From Cercospora beticola (taxonomy: Eukaryota > Ascomycota > Dothideomycetes > Mycosphaerellales > Mycosphaerellaceae), in NCBI RefSeq assembly GCF_033473495.1, contig NC_088937.1, positions 62,001-126,000 on the forward strand: 64,000 bases of DNA, read 5' to 3'. Below, piece by piece: positions 10,986-22,799 of this stretch. Position numbers and translations under genes: made by a program. The first letter of the stretch is position 1. Every line of letters begins with the position of its first letter. The notes under the pieces are model-generated. The model did not search any database. It worked only from the letters and a program-made list of their open reading frames with translations, and was not told where the DNA came from.

Positions 10986-12651
10986 AGAAGTACTAACTAG
11001 CCTTCTATATTAATATAGATAATAATAGTCTACTACTATATTAAATTAGAAACTAAAGCTTTAGGTCGCTACTTCTACTTAGTAGTAGTAATAACTATAG
11101 TATTCTAATAGTATCTAAGCTTATATCTACTTTTATTAAAGTTATATATATTATACTCTATAATTCTATAGTAGGTTTTTACGTTTTAAACGAGTCTAAA
11201 CTACTCTATAATAACTTCTAGATCCTTATTCTTAGCTCTCTAGTTTAATAGCCTTTATAATAACTATATTTCTAAGCCTATATAATACTTAATAAAGTTA
11301 TAAGCTTATCTTTAGCTAACTTCTTATCTATTCTATACTTTAGTTATTAAGAAGGCCTAGCTTCTAATTATAGCTTATATTAGTAAGTAACTATATAAAT
11401 CTAGATCTAGAATCTTCTAATAAACTACTTCCTTTTTAATTAGAGTAAGAGCTCTATTTAGTAGAAGTATACTAGTCTTTAGAGCTATATTTTTAAGCCT
11501 CTAGCTAAGCGTTATATAATCGACTCTATATATAGTTATAGCGCGTCGTATACTTCGAAAACGATCTAATTAGTAGCTATAGATAGTATACTAAATAGCT
11601 TCTTTATTTAGAAGTACTATTATATAAAGTAGTAGAATAAGTAATACGTTTAGTAGTAGTAGTAGATATAAGATAGAACTAGCTTATATATCTAGAAGTA
11701 TACTCTATATAACCTATAACTCTACGTAAACCTATAGTTTTAGCGTTTCTTAATATATTTAATTATTAATTATACTACTATTATAGATACTATACTATAG
11801 ATACTAGACTAGCTTAGTAAATAAAATAAGCCGAATATTTCTATAGCTTTAAGGAAGTTTAAAGTAAACTATAGTACTCTTAGTAACTACTAGAATAGTA
11901 AAACTAGTAGTAGAGTAAATAAAGCTAAATTATAATATATTCTTAACTACTCTTAAGAGGTATCTCTTATCGTATATATTAATAGATATACCTACTATAG
12001 AATACTTCTAACTCTATTAATAGTTCTTAATTTTATATATAAGATTAGTAGTTATAGGCCTAGAAATAACTAGATACTAAGATTCGTAAAAAGGTAGCCT
12101 AATTAGATTACTTCTAAGTATCTTATACTAATCGAGTATTTACGCTTTAAAGCTAATTCTAAATAGTTATTTAATTAGTACTTTAAGCTTCTAAAAGCTA
12201 AAGCTAGTATTTATCTATTAGATCTATTATATTATAACTATAAGAATAGGTATATAGATAGAGAGATAAGTAGTCGTATAAGATATCTAAAAGAAGTATA
12301 GAGGCGCGAGAGACTAAATACTAGAAACGAGAGCGCTAAGCGCTAAGAAGTAAATAGATACTTTAAGTATTAAGTAAATAAGTTACGTTTCGTAATAGTA
12401 CTCTCTTTCTAGAAGAAGAAGCTCCTACGACGTTTAGAATAGTATATAGTATAGTCGTAATATATATCTATCTATAGTTTATAATAGTAAATATATTAGT
12501 ATCTATAGAGACGATACTACCGAAGTATATAGTAACTAAGCTAAGGTTATTATACGTACTACCGAGCCTAATCTATATTATATATATAGTAGTAACCTTC
12601 GTAGTATTATATAGAGGCTCTTAAAGTAGTATAGATCTATAAAGTAGTTTA
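10986..12651. other. RIP-degraded host sequence, unidentified
   Basis: AT-rich with many stops, but unlike 7.5-11 kb it keeps CG dinucleotides from about 11500 onwards. One frame between roughly 12140 and 12450 reads as a long Lys/Arg/Glu-rich segment if stops are ignored, which suggests former coding sequence. I recognise no family. The sequence resumes after the miniature element at 13332, so it was the target of that insertion. Confidence 0.4.
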
Positions 12652-12810
12652 TATAAGAGTAGAGTTACGTAGGTAGTTACGTAATGCCTAGGTTACGTAG
12701 TAATATACTAAAGATTTATAACCTAGAGCTATCTATACTTACTAAGCTCGGATATTATATCTTTTTAGCCGAGAGGTAACGAAATAAAGCTCTAGGATTT
12801 CGCTATTATA
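12652..12810. repeat. Left LTR of the miniature element
   Basis: A 159-bp direct repeat matching 13173-13331 without gaps. It is preceded by the target duplication GTTTA. Confidence 0.88.
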
Positions 12811-13172
12811 AGAATATCCGAGCTTAACGGTTCTAATATAAGTTCGGCCGAAGTCGGTAGCTCGGTATATCCGAGGTCTTTAGTTCGATCCTCGCTTAGA
12901 GCTAAAAAGTAGAGTTAAAATTACGTCGGTATATATACTAAAGCTAAATGCCTTAGTACTAGGTAACGTTTATAGATTTGCCTTATTATATACTCGTATT
13001 ACGTAACTAGGTTCCGTACGCGTACGACCTATATACTTCCGTAGTCTCTTACCTATCGCTTTAGAATTAATATAACTTAGTAAGTACTCTTAGTTACGTA
13101 ATATACTACGGCCTCTAAGTATATAATCCGAGCTTAGCGCCGAGGCATCGCCTTCTAAGAGAAGAGGATAGT

Positions 13173-13331
13173 TATAAGAGTAGAGTTACGTAGGTAGTTA
13201 TATAATACCTAGGTTACGTAGTAATATACTAAAGATTTATAACCTAGAGCTATCTATACTTACTAAGCTCGGATATTATGCCTTTTTAGCCGAGAGGTAA
13301 CGAAATAAAGCTCTAGAATTTCGCTATTATA
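13173..13331. repeat. Right LTR of the miniature element
   Basis: A 159-bp copy of 12652-12810, followed directly by the second GTTTA. A purine-rich tract lies just upstream. Confidence 0.88.
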
Positions 13332-14113
13332 GTTTATAAGGCTACTTTAATATTATTACTAGAGACTTATTATATTAATTTATAGTACTCGGCTCGTTAG
13401 AAAGACTATATTAGATTATTAGTACTACTAGGCTAGTTTCTATCGGACTATTAAGTAATATAGGTAGTCGTAGTTTATTAGGATATCTATTATAAAAGGC
13501 CGATACTAACTTCTTACTACTAGAGAGGATCTAACTCTATTTTATCTAAAACGATATACTATCTATCTATAGTACTTTATAGTTAAGTATATACTAATAA
13601 ACTTTCGTATCGAGTACTTCTTAAACTTTCTATTTCTCTAAACTATTACTATTACGTTTAATAATAACTAGGTATATAGGTAGAGCCTACTATTCTACTA
13701 TTCCTCTATAAGTAGACTATAATAGGCTTATATAGAATATATTATATATCCTTATTCCTTATATAAGTTTAAGCTTATATACCTAGTACTCGATCTTCTT
13801 AACTACTTTAAATAGGCTAAGCTACTTCGAGTTAAGCTTCTTACTTAGTTATTTAGTCTTAATATATTATATATCGAGCTAGACTTTATCGCTTAGGCGA
13901 TACTAAGAGAATAGTAATCGGTATATATTCGAGTATTCGGTCGTTCGCTACTAAGAGAACTAATAAGTAGCTCGAAGTTCTTCTAGAACTACTTAGAGGA
14001 AGTCGTTAATCGTAGTAAGAGTATTAGCGAACTCGTTAGTATTATTAAGCTAAGATACTTATTATACTATAACTTATAGATAGAGAGCTACTACTATAGT
14101 TATATTTAGATAC
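13332..14113. other. RIP-degraded host sequence between two insertions
   Basis: It continues the unidentified CG-retaining sequence left of the miniature element and is cut on its right by the gypsy insertion (target duplication GATAC at 14109-14113). Read with RIP stops ignored, long stretches look like former protein-coding sequence, but no family is recognised. Confidence 0.4.
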
Positions 14114-14297
14114 TATTACGACCTCGCCTACGATATAGTAGTAAACGGTTTTAATAGTACGTAACGCCGTATATATATCGCGGTATAGTACGTTCTACGA
14201 TATACGTTTCTTATATTTAGTCGTACGTTCTCTCGTACTCTTCTTAGATATCTTATCTTACGACTTCTATTCTACTACGATATTATATACTATTATA
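14114..14297 (+). repeat. 5' LTR of the gypsy element
   Basis: A 184-bp direct repeat of 21084-21267. It begins TATTACGACC and ends ACTATTATA, a RIP-converted TG...CA. The target duplication GATAC lies just before it. Confidence 0.92.
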
Positions 14298-14699
14298 CTT
14301 CGTAAGACTAATCTATACGACTAGGTTTATATAGTTTATAGTTTATAGTAAGTCGCTACGATAAAGCGCGATATCGACAATTATATAGTATATAGTATAA
14401 ATATAGTAGGTCGCTATATTAAGCGCGACTCTCTTTTTTTATATATATAGTTTATAGTCTACTCGTTATCTTAATAATAGCGAAGCCGAGTAGTATTAGT
14501 AGTAAGAATAGCCGCTACTACTCCTTCTATATATTACTTTTAAATAACTACGTCGAGTTATAATTATAAACTTAGAGCCGCGACCTAGATAGTAAGTTCG
14601 CTTAATAATAGAAGGCTATTAAAGAATAACTTACTACTATCGAAGAAGCTACCGAACCTAAAGAAGAACCTATTAACCTTCTCGAGTTCTAACCTACTT

Positions 14700-16520
14700 T
14701 TACTAAATAAGACGAGATTACTTTCTAAAATAATACTAGTAAGGAAGTCTATATCTCTACTAACTAGCTATAGAATCTAAGCACTTTTAAGCTCTATAAC
14801 TAAGTCCGAGCTACTCTAGAAAGTATATATACTATTATTCGTTACCTTTACTTCGATTACTATATAGCTCTTTAGTAACTCGAAAGCTTTTAAGCTATAT
14901 ATAATCTTAATTAAGAGAAGTACTACGCTCTCTCTCGTTAAGCCGACTATCTCGAAGCCGAGAATACCTAGCTTAGTAATAACCTCGAAGAGTCTAGGAA
15001 GTAACTCGAAGATATAATAGGCCTCTCGTCCGATAATACTACTAAGAAGATTATTAAAGACTTTATAGCTAATATTACTAAATTTAAAGAAATAGCTAAA
15101 TATTACTATAACTATAGTAAGGATCTCGAAGCTAATATCGAGGAGCTTAAAGTATATATTATATAGCTTAAGAAGTAAGAGTTAGTAGAGAGCTAAAATA
15201 TAGATCTTATATTATTTATATTAAGGAAGAATAATACTACTCTAATAAAAAAGAAAGCTACTTTAAGTAAAGCTAATAAGAAGCTATAGAAGAAGATCGA
15301 TAAGAGCTATAGTTATAACTCCGATTATAATACGCGTCTACGCTATTATTCTCTATCTCTATAGTTACGCTACTAGTATAGTAATCTAGGTCCTAATAAC
15401 TCCGACTCCGATTCTAATTCGAGTCGTAGCTCTAGCCGACTATCTAACTACTTTCGTAATAGCGGCTATAGTAATAGCCGTCGTAGTAATAGCTACGACC
15501 TATCTTATAGCTATAACTATAATAGTACTTATAAGATACTTCGCTTTAAGATACTAGGCGTAGACTCGGCTATAACGATACTATTATAAATCGACTCCCT
15601 TCTTAGGATTAGTATTTAGATAGCTCGTAGTATCCGTTACCTAAAGAAGTTTAGTATAGATAGTAAGCTTCTATTCGATAAGTAGCTTCTTAATATAGAC
15701 TACTTCTTAGTAAATACTATTTTCTAATTAGCCGATTAGGCTATAACTTAGCTTCTTACTACGACTAAGAGCGATATTCGCGTACTACTCGAACTCTATA
15801 TTAATACTCGCCTCTCCTTATTCGTTTAAAAGAGCTCTATTACTAACCTATTTACTTCTATTAATAAGATACTTATCTTCCTAGTCGAGTACTATAGCTA
15901 GTACGATATTACTAGTAAGTCTTTTATAGATATATCTAAGCTTAAGTAGAAGGAGAGTTAACTATTCTCCGAGTACTATACTAAGTTCTAGAGCCTACGC
16001 TCCTACGTCGCTATAACTAAGGAGATCGAGATATAGATACTCGAGAATTTACTTTATTATCGTTACTAGAACCGACTAGTTAATAGTACGCTACCGACTA
16101 CTTTTAAGGAGCTCGTTAATAAGCTATATAATATCGAGACTAGTTTTGCCCGTCTTAACTAGAATAAGAAGAACTCTAAGAAGAAGAGTAGTAATAATAA
16201 CGCTAGTAATAATAATACTAGTAATAATAGTAATAGCAATAGTAGTAATAGTCGTAACTATAGTAATAGACGTAGTAATAATACTACGTCCTTATCTAAT
16301 CTACTTCTATACGCCGACTTCTCCGATAAGTATAAGAACTTAAAGCTTCTATCCGAGGACTAGCGTACTAGTTTAATCTATAGTAGTTACTATCTCTACT
16401 ACTACGAACTAAGTTACTACTCTCGTAATCCTACTTACGTTCTTAAGAAGTATATAGGCTCTAACGCTAACGCTATAATTATAGGCTCTAGCGCTAGTAA
16501 TACTACTAGTAATACTACTA
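14700..16520 (+). pseudogene. Degenerate gypsy gag
   Basis: With stops ignored, the plus-strand frames give a capsid-like helical protein: a coiled-coil rich in Leu/Glu/Lys near 14880-15200, a Ser/Arg-rich stretch near 15400-15540, and a gag core containing SEYYTKF near 15970. After an Asn/Ser-rich linker of AAT/AGT repeats (16180-16290) comes a segment at about 16385-16425 spaced like a CX2CX4H zinc knuckle, with Tyr at each of those three positions. TGT/TGC and CAC become TAT/TAC under RIP. The fourth zinc ligand is not recovered. Confidence 0.65.
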
Positions 16521-17399
16521 GTACTACTTAGAACTAGAGAAATGCCTAGACCTTCTTTCGAGTACGACGAGCGGAGGTTATAGTAATAAAGTTAATATAT
16601 AGGAGATACTAAAGGTATACTTACTTACTATATTAAGTATAGCTAAGAGCTTTAGAGTAATACTAGAGATTACCGACTAGTTTATTATAGATACTATAGT
16701 AAATAGTATCTAGGCTAAGGCCTACTTTAACTATAGTATAAACTCTTATTATATTAACTTATCTTTTATATATAAAAACAATTTCCTTTTAATTCTACTC
16801 GAATAGGCTAGGAAGCTTAGACTAGAGTCGGAAGTTACTACTCTATTAGATATTACTACTATTACCGAAGTTAAACTAGATATTAGCGACTATAGGGAGC
16901 TATTCTACGCGTTTATTATATATTTAAGCTCTACGTACGACCTCGTACTTAGAAAAGGATAGTTTAACTAATATAATCCTAATATTATATAGCTAGATAA
17001 TTATATTATCTTCCTATATAAAGACTACTAAGAATATATAGTATACTACCTTATAGAAGTTTCTAGCGAGTATATCTCTAGTAGTAACCTAGTTATTAAT
17101 ATTAAAGAGATTAGCCCGACTACGCTATACTATATAGCGCGTTAATAAGAGACTAAGGTTTATATAATATAGATAGCTAGACTAGACGAGAGGCGTTAAG
17201 TACCTCTCGATAGCCTAACTATATATATAATAAGGACGATTAAGTCTTAAACTATACTATACTAAGAAGGTTCTACTACGATTATAATTAATTAATACGT
17301 TAGGCAAGCGTATACTAACGCTATAGCCGCAGCCGACTTTAAGAAGTTTATAACTAGTACTATAAACTAGATAGATCTAAAAGCGATTATAGACCGCCT

Positions 17400-20290
17400 A
17401 CTAATAGAATACTAAGACTTTGCCGACCTATTTAATAGGCGTAAAGCCGATAAGCTACTACTATACTATCTCGGCTTAGATTATAAAATTAAGCTTAAAG
17501 AAGGCACTATTCCGCTATTTAAACGACCTTACTCGATATTATAGTAGTAGAATAAAGTAATTAAGAAATAGATTAATAACTAGCTCGAGAAGGGTAATAT
17601 ACGCGCTTCTATATCTCCCGCTATAGTACTAGTTCTTATTATTAAGAAGCCGAATAGAGGACTCTATATATACTTTAATTATCGAGGTTTAAATATACTA
17701 ATAATTAAGTCGCGCTACTTAATACTCTTAGTCTAGGAAACTCTCGACCGGATTACTAGAAAGGAGTAGTTTACTAAGATAGACGTAATTATAGCGTTTA
17801 ACTATATCTATATCGCCGCTAGAGATAAATAGAAGATAGTATTTACTACTAGATATAAATAGTTTAAGTATATAGTAATACTCTTTAGCCTTTATAATAT
17901 ACTAGGTACTTTCTAAAGTTATATTAATAATATACTAAGAGAGTTCCTTAATAACTTCTACTTAGCCTATCTAGATAACTATTTCGTTTTCTCTAATTTA
18001 TACGAATAGTATATATAGTATATTCGTTACGTAATAGAGAGGCTTCGAGCTGCTAGCTTATAGCTAGATATTAATAAGTACGAGTTCTTCGTATATAAAA
18101 CTAAGTACTTTAGTATAATTATTAGTTATAATAGCGTTAGAATAGACCTAGAGAAGGTTTAAGCTATATAAGATTAGCAAATACCTAGCTACGTTAAAGA
18201 TATTTAAGTATTCTTAGAGTTTATAAACTTCTACTATAAGTTTATCGATAAGTTTAGTAGACTAGTAGCGCTACTAACTACTCTTACTAAGAAGGAGGCT
18301 AATAGTACGTCCGATAAAAAGAAATATATACTATTTAACTAGACGACTAAGTATAAGGCTACCTTCTAAGTACTAAAGGTCGTATTCCTTAAAGTACTAG
18401 TACTAGCTCTATTCCGACCTAGCTAGAAGATAATACTAGAAATAGATACTTCCGATTTTATTATAGCTATAGTACTCTCTTAGCAAAACCTAGATATAGG
18501 CGTATAGTACCTAGTAGCGTATATATCTAAGAAGATATTACTAGCAGAATATAACTATAAGATCTATAATAAGGAGTTACTAGTAATCGTATAAGCCTTT
18601 AAAGAATAGCGCTCTAAACTTATAATAGAGAGAAAGGAAGAAAATAGCGACTTCGAGCGTTTCTAGAATAATAAATATATATAAGTACTATCTAACTATA
18701 AGAACCTTAAGTATTTTATAACGACTAAATAGCTTAATTATCGACAAGCGAGATAGGCTAAGTTCTTATCGTAATTTAACTTTAAGATTATATATAGACC
18801 TAGCGTTTAAAGTACTAAACCTAATAGCCTAATAAGAAGATCCTAGGACCTTCTATCGTCTCTAGATAACCTATAAAATTAGTATTAGAATTAGGTACTA
18901 CTTCCGGAATACTACCTTAACTTGCTTATAGTAGCTATAATAACTCTTAAAAAGGATATTCTAGAACTCTCTCTACTATCTAAAATAATAGAATAACTAT
19001 ACTAGGAGCTAATAGTCCTTTAAGCTTTATAGTAATTCTAGAAAAGCGAAATAGTAGATATACTATATTAGTATAAGATCGATTAAGCGTTAGTCCGGCT
19101 ATAATAAGATAGGTTTTTTATTACTAACTACTACGGCGAGTTAAGCTTACTAATCCCGCTAACTAACTCCGAAACGATATATCTTACTTATAGAGAGATT
19201 ATTTATAGCTATTATAATACTACTCTTATAAGCTACTCGAGTATCGCGAAGATATTCGAACTAGTTATAAGAACGTATATATAGCTATACGCCTAATAGA
19301 TAGTTAAGCGCTATATCTATAATTATAAGATATATTATATAACGAAAGTAACCTATTAAGTATATAGTAGACTCCTAGTACTATTACCGGTACTATATAA
19401 ACTATAGTAGGATATAGCTATAGACTTTATCGTCGACCTACTACTAAGCAAAAGTATTAAGAGAGTTACTTATAAGAATATTCTAATAATTATAGACTAT
19501 TTAATAAAGGAGAGATATTTCGTACTAGCCTAGAAGCTTAATACTAAATACGTAGCTCGCCTATTTATTAAATACGTTATATTATAGTATAGGCTATACT
19601 AAACTATAGTAATCGATAGAGGTACTAACTAGCTTTCGACGTTCTTTAAGAGAGTTAGTATAATCCTAGGAATTAAGTAGAAACTATTTATAGCGTTCTA
19701 TCTCGAAACTAATAGATAGTCTAAGAACTCTAATAAAGGACTAGAATAGTACTTTCGTTCGTTCTATAATTATACTTAGATAGACTAGATAGATTTCCTA
19801 CTTATAGCCGAGTTTACGATTAATAACTACGCCTTCGAAGTTATAATAGTCTTACTATTCTTCGCTAACTATAGTTATAATCTACGCCTAGCTAGTAGTA
19901 CTAACTTAGCTAATACTAAAGCCGCGTATAGAGTAATTCTACTAGGCTAGCTCCGAATCGACTTCGTAGCTACTAATATATATAGTATATAGCTAAACTA
20001 GATCTACGAGTTCGTTCGATAGAATATATACTTAGTATAAGCGCTTTAAGCCGATAATACTAACTAATATAGGCTACCTGCCTCTACTTACTAAGTAGGT
20101 AACCTTATTTATATTAGTACTAAGAATTAGTCGATATATAGACCTACTAAGAAACTCGACTTTAAATTCTCTAGGCTATATAAAGTACTAGAAGTACTTC
20201 TATATAACGTCTACTATATTAATCTACTACCTAATATTTAGAAATACCTAGTCTTCTACTCTAACCTCTTATATAAAGCCGATAACAATC
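17400..20290 (+). pseudogene. Degenerate gypsy pol: reverse transcriptase, RNase H, integrase
   Basis: Recognisable blocks in order are the RT signature around 17660-17700 (FNYRGLN, then IIKSRYLIL) and the RT active-site strand near 17970 as AYLDN, where YLDD is expected (GAC to AAC is a RIP change). RNase H follows near 18430-18600 (ETDTSDFIIAIVLSQ, then NKELLVIV). Integrase lies near 19420-19530 (DFIVDLLLSKS, then NILIIIDYLIKERYF). The region 20120-20280 is the family's C-terminal linker (RPTKKLDFKFSRLYKVLE). Numerous in-frame TAG/TAA codons and scattered frame changes make it non-functional. Confidence 0.85.
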
Positions 20291-20329
20291 TATTACTAGA
20301 GTAAGACTCGCTAGTAGCTAGCTTACTAC

Positions 20330-20510
20330 TACCGATCGAAGTTATATAAGAAGATAGAATAGAGGAAGAATAGGAAGTTAAAGAGATTACTAATAGTACT
20401 ATTCGGTAACTAGTACGTAGATAATAGAGATAGCTAGGTAGAGAGCCGAGGCTAATATTTAAAGTAAAATAGACGAGTTATACTAAGCTAACTTAGGAGC
20501 CTATAGAATC
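20330..20510 (+). pseudogene. Degenerate chromodomain at the end of gypsy pol
   Basis: After the integrase linker, the frame reads EEE-stop-EVKEITNSTIR and then VK-stop-TSYTKLT-stop-EPIESL. This is the skeleton of a chromodomain (EWEVEEIL, then a VKW-GY strand and a TWEP helix start). Stops fall where the conserved tryptophans (TGG) should be. Chromodomains steer integration of chromoviruses toward heterochromatin, which fits insertion inside an already repeat-rich region. Confidence 0.75.
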
Positions 20511-21083
20511 TCTTTAAAGTATATCTAAAGAACTAGTAGCGTTCTATACGAGGCAACTCGATAGTATATCTATATATTCTAACTCTAACTAGATAATAGA
20601 AGTAAAGGAGTTTAGTAAACCTAGTAAGAATTAGCGTATTACTCTAAGCGTAGAGGCGCGACGTATAATACGTTCGTCGGCTTTAGCCTCTATACGAGCG
20701 AGTACTATCTCGACTCTAGACTACGCTATAATATAGGTAAGCTGCTTTACGCTAAAGCTCTAAGAGGATTAGTAGGTACCTATACTAAGTTTAGACCTAT
20801 ATAGAAGCGCTAGTTCTTAGAGTAGTACTTCTAGTACGAGTATACTAGTAGAGACTAGTAGTTGCCTAGTAGAGGCTAGTAACGAGTACGATATAGTAGA
20901 CTACGCGTATAAGTACTAGATAGGCTAAGTTAGCGATATACTAGAATAGTAGGACTTAGATTAAGAAGTTTAGATTAGTAAATAAAGCGTTTAGTATAGC
21001 TAATAATAAGTTAGAGGTATTTCTAAAGCTCTAATTAGTTAACCTCTACCTCTAAGGATAGAGGTAGATTTAGAGAGAAGTAG

Positions 21084-21267
21084 TATTACGACCTCGCCTA
21101 TAATATAGTAGTAAACGGTCTTAATAGTACGTAACGCTATATATATATCGCGGTACGGTACGTTCTATAATACGCGTTTCTTATATTTAGTCGTATATTC
21201 TCTTACGCTCTCCTTAGATACCTTATCTTACGACTTCTATTCTACTACGATATTATATACTATTATA
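21084..21267 (+). repeat. 3' LTR of the gypsy element
   Basis: A copy of 14114-14297 of equal length (184 bp), followed by the second GATAC duplication. It retains more CG and TG than the 5' copy. Confidence 0.92.
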
Positions 21268-22117
21268 GATACCTACTAGTATTAGTAAAGAAAGGAGTTA
21301 TATCTATACTTACATTTATATAGTTATTTAATACGAACTCGGCGTTAGGTAACTAGTCGACCTAGTCGTCCTACTAGTAGTTAACGTATACGTAAAGGTA
21401 CTACTCGAGTATCTAGTTAGTATACTTAGATTAGCTATTAGTTTTAGAATAGAAAATAGTAGAGATATTCTATATAATACTAAGCTATATATAGAGGTAG
21501 CGGAAGAATACGCTAACCTACTATATACTATAGTTCGAAACGATAACCTTAGATACTCTATATAGTAAAAATATATAGTAATAGAATAGCTAAGCGGAAT
21601 AGTCGCTATCTAAGCTATTAGTTAGAATAAAATAGACCTATTTTAAGAGTATATTAGTTACTATTATAATATACTAATAGGTAACCTTATCGATACGGCT
21701 TTTAGACTTTAGTAATTCTATAATAAAATCTACTAAAACTTGCTTCTAAACGTCTAGAGATATATATATCGTAGATAGTATTTCTTAGTAGAGGAGTCTT
21801 AAAAAGTTACTATATTTATAAGTATAATAACTTCTAAGGAAGGTAGCTATATCTCTTACTATAGTCGGCTAATAGTAATACTATCTCTATAGGAGTTTAA
21901 AGGTATAGTAGATACTTTAATAACCGGCCGTAGGACTATTATAATATAGTTTAACTATATATATTCTTAGATTCTTATAGTCGGAGATATATAGGTTACT
22001 ACCTATATATAATTTCCTATCTTAGATCGTATATTCTAATACTATAATCTTCTATTATTTAATCTATTAGTTAGAAGTACTAGAGCTTAAGTTACTTTAG
22101 AGTTAATTAAAATATTT
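21268..22117. other. RIP-degraded host sequence between the gypsy and copia insertions
   Basis: It resumes the host sequence interrupted at 14113 (the two sides meet at GATAC). With stops ignored, a coding-like stretch (for example SKEGSYISYYSRLIV near 21830-21880) can be read on the plus strand. I do not recognise the family. The sequence is interrupted again at 22118 by the copia block. Confidence 0.4.
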
Positions 22118-22347
22118 TGTTAAATTATATTCTTATAGATATTCGTCGGATAGATATAATATAGTAGAAGTAGAGATAATAAGTAGGAACTAACTAAGTT
22201 AATTATATTAGTTAGTTATAGGTTATATTTTACTTCTAAGATAGGTATTAGCTAGGTTATATAACCTAGTATTATATAACCTATATTACCTAACTCTAAT
22301 CCCTAAAGTATCTCTTAGAATATCTAACTAGACTATACTTTCTAATA
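22118..22347 (-). repeat. Copia LTR 1 (3' LTR of copy A)
   Basis: One of three 230-bp repeats (others at 28000 and 33906). It begins TGTTAAATT, the only copy keeping the TG end, and ends CTAATA. Confidence 0.88.
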
Positions 22348-22799
22348 CTCCTACTTAGGCTAAATAGTCTTCTACTTATATTCCTATATTTAAATCTATC
22401 TCTAAATTATAATAAGTTATTAGATACTATAGTTATATAGTTAGAGCTATATACCTAATCTATTTTAGTTTAACTCCTTAGCCTAGTATCGTATATCTTA
22501 TAGTAACGTTATTACTAGAGTATATACCTTTTGTTTCTCCTCTAGGCTTTTCTCTTTTAGACTATATATAGATTCCTAGATCCTAATTACTTATTATATA
22601 TAGTAAGCTACTTCTCCTATAGTATAACTTCTAGGCTTAGTTTTATATATCCTATAATATTTCTAATACTATAGAGTATATCTTTTATTAATTATCCTAA
22701 GGTCTAGAGTTTAATCTATAGTTAGAGTATAAATCTTTTGCTTTTCTCTATATAAGCTAGAGTTATTTTATAAACTCCTAAAACTATAGCCTATTCTTT

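Larger units (their letters stand above)
12652..13331. mobile_element. TRIM-like miniature LTR retroelement, 680 bp
   Basis: Two 159-bp direct repeats (12652-12810 and 13173-13331) flank an internal part of only 362 bp. Both begin TATAAG and end CGCTATTATA, which is TG...CA after RIP. The 5 bp just outside are GTTTA on both sides (12647-12651 and 13332-13336), a perfect target-site duplication. A purine-rich run ending about 13168, just before the right repeat, looks like a polypurine tract and suggests plus orientation. With no room for gag or pol, it must have been moved by proteins of another element. The two repeats differ at about six positions by eye, all transitions. Confidence 0.88.
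14114..21267 (+). mobile_element. Ty3/gypsy chromodomain retrotransposon, 7.15 kb, RIP-inactivated
   Basis: LTRs of 184 bp at 14114-14297 and 21084-21267 are co-linear and flanked by a perfect GATAC duplication (14109-14113, 21268-21272). Gag, reverse transcriptase, RNase H, integrase and a C-terminal chromodomain follow in the Ty3/gypsy order on the plus strand, each broken by TAG/TAA stops where TGG, CAG or CAA is expected. A purine-rich tract (about 21072-21083) precedes the right LTR. LTR differences seen are C/T and G/A only, so RIP rather than age accounts for them. The insertion is structurally complete and sits in the same host sequence as the miniature element. Confidence 0.93.

Noticed and set aside
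12858..12891. tRNA-like A-box (TAGCTCGGTA) and B-box (GTTCGATCC) inside the miniature element
   Set aside because: The boxes are only about 25 bp apart, too close for a tRNA or a tRNA-derived SINE promoter, and the arms do not pair. Probably chance or primer-related sequence.
16146..16343. 65-codon open frame rich in Ile/Val inside the gypsy element
   Set aside because: It is a frame shadow of the AAT/AGT-repeat linker in the degenerate gag, not a membrane protein.
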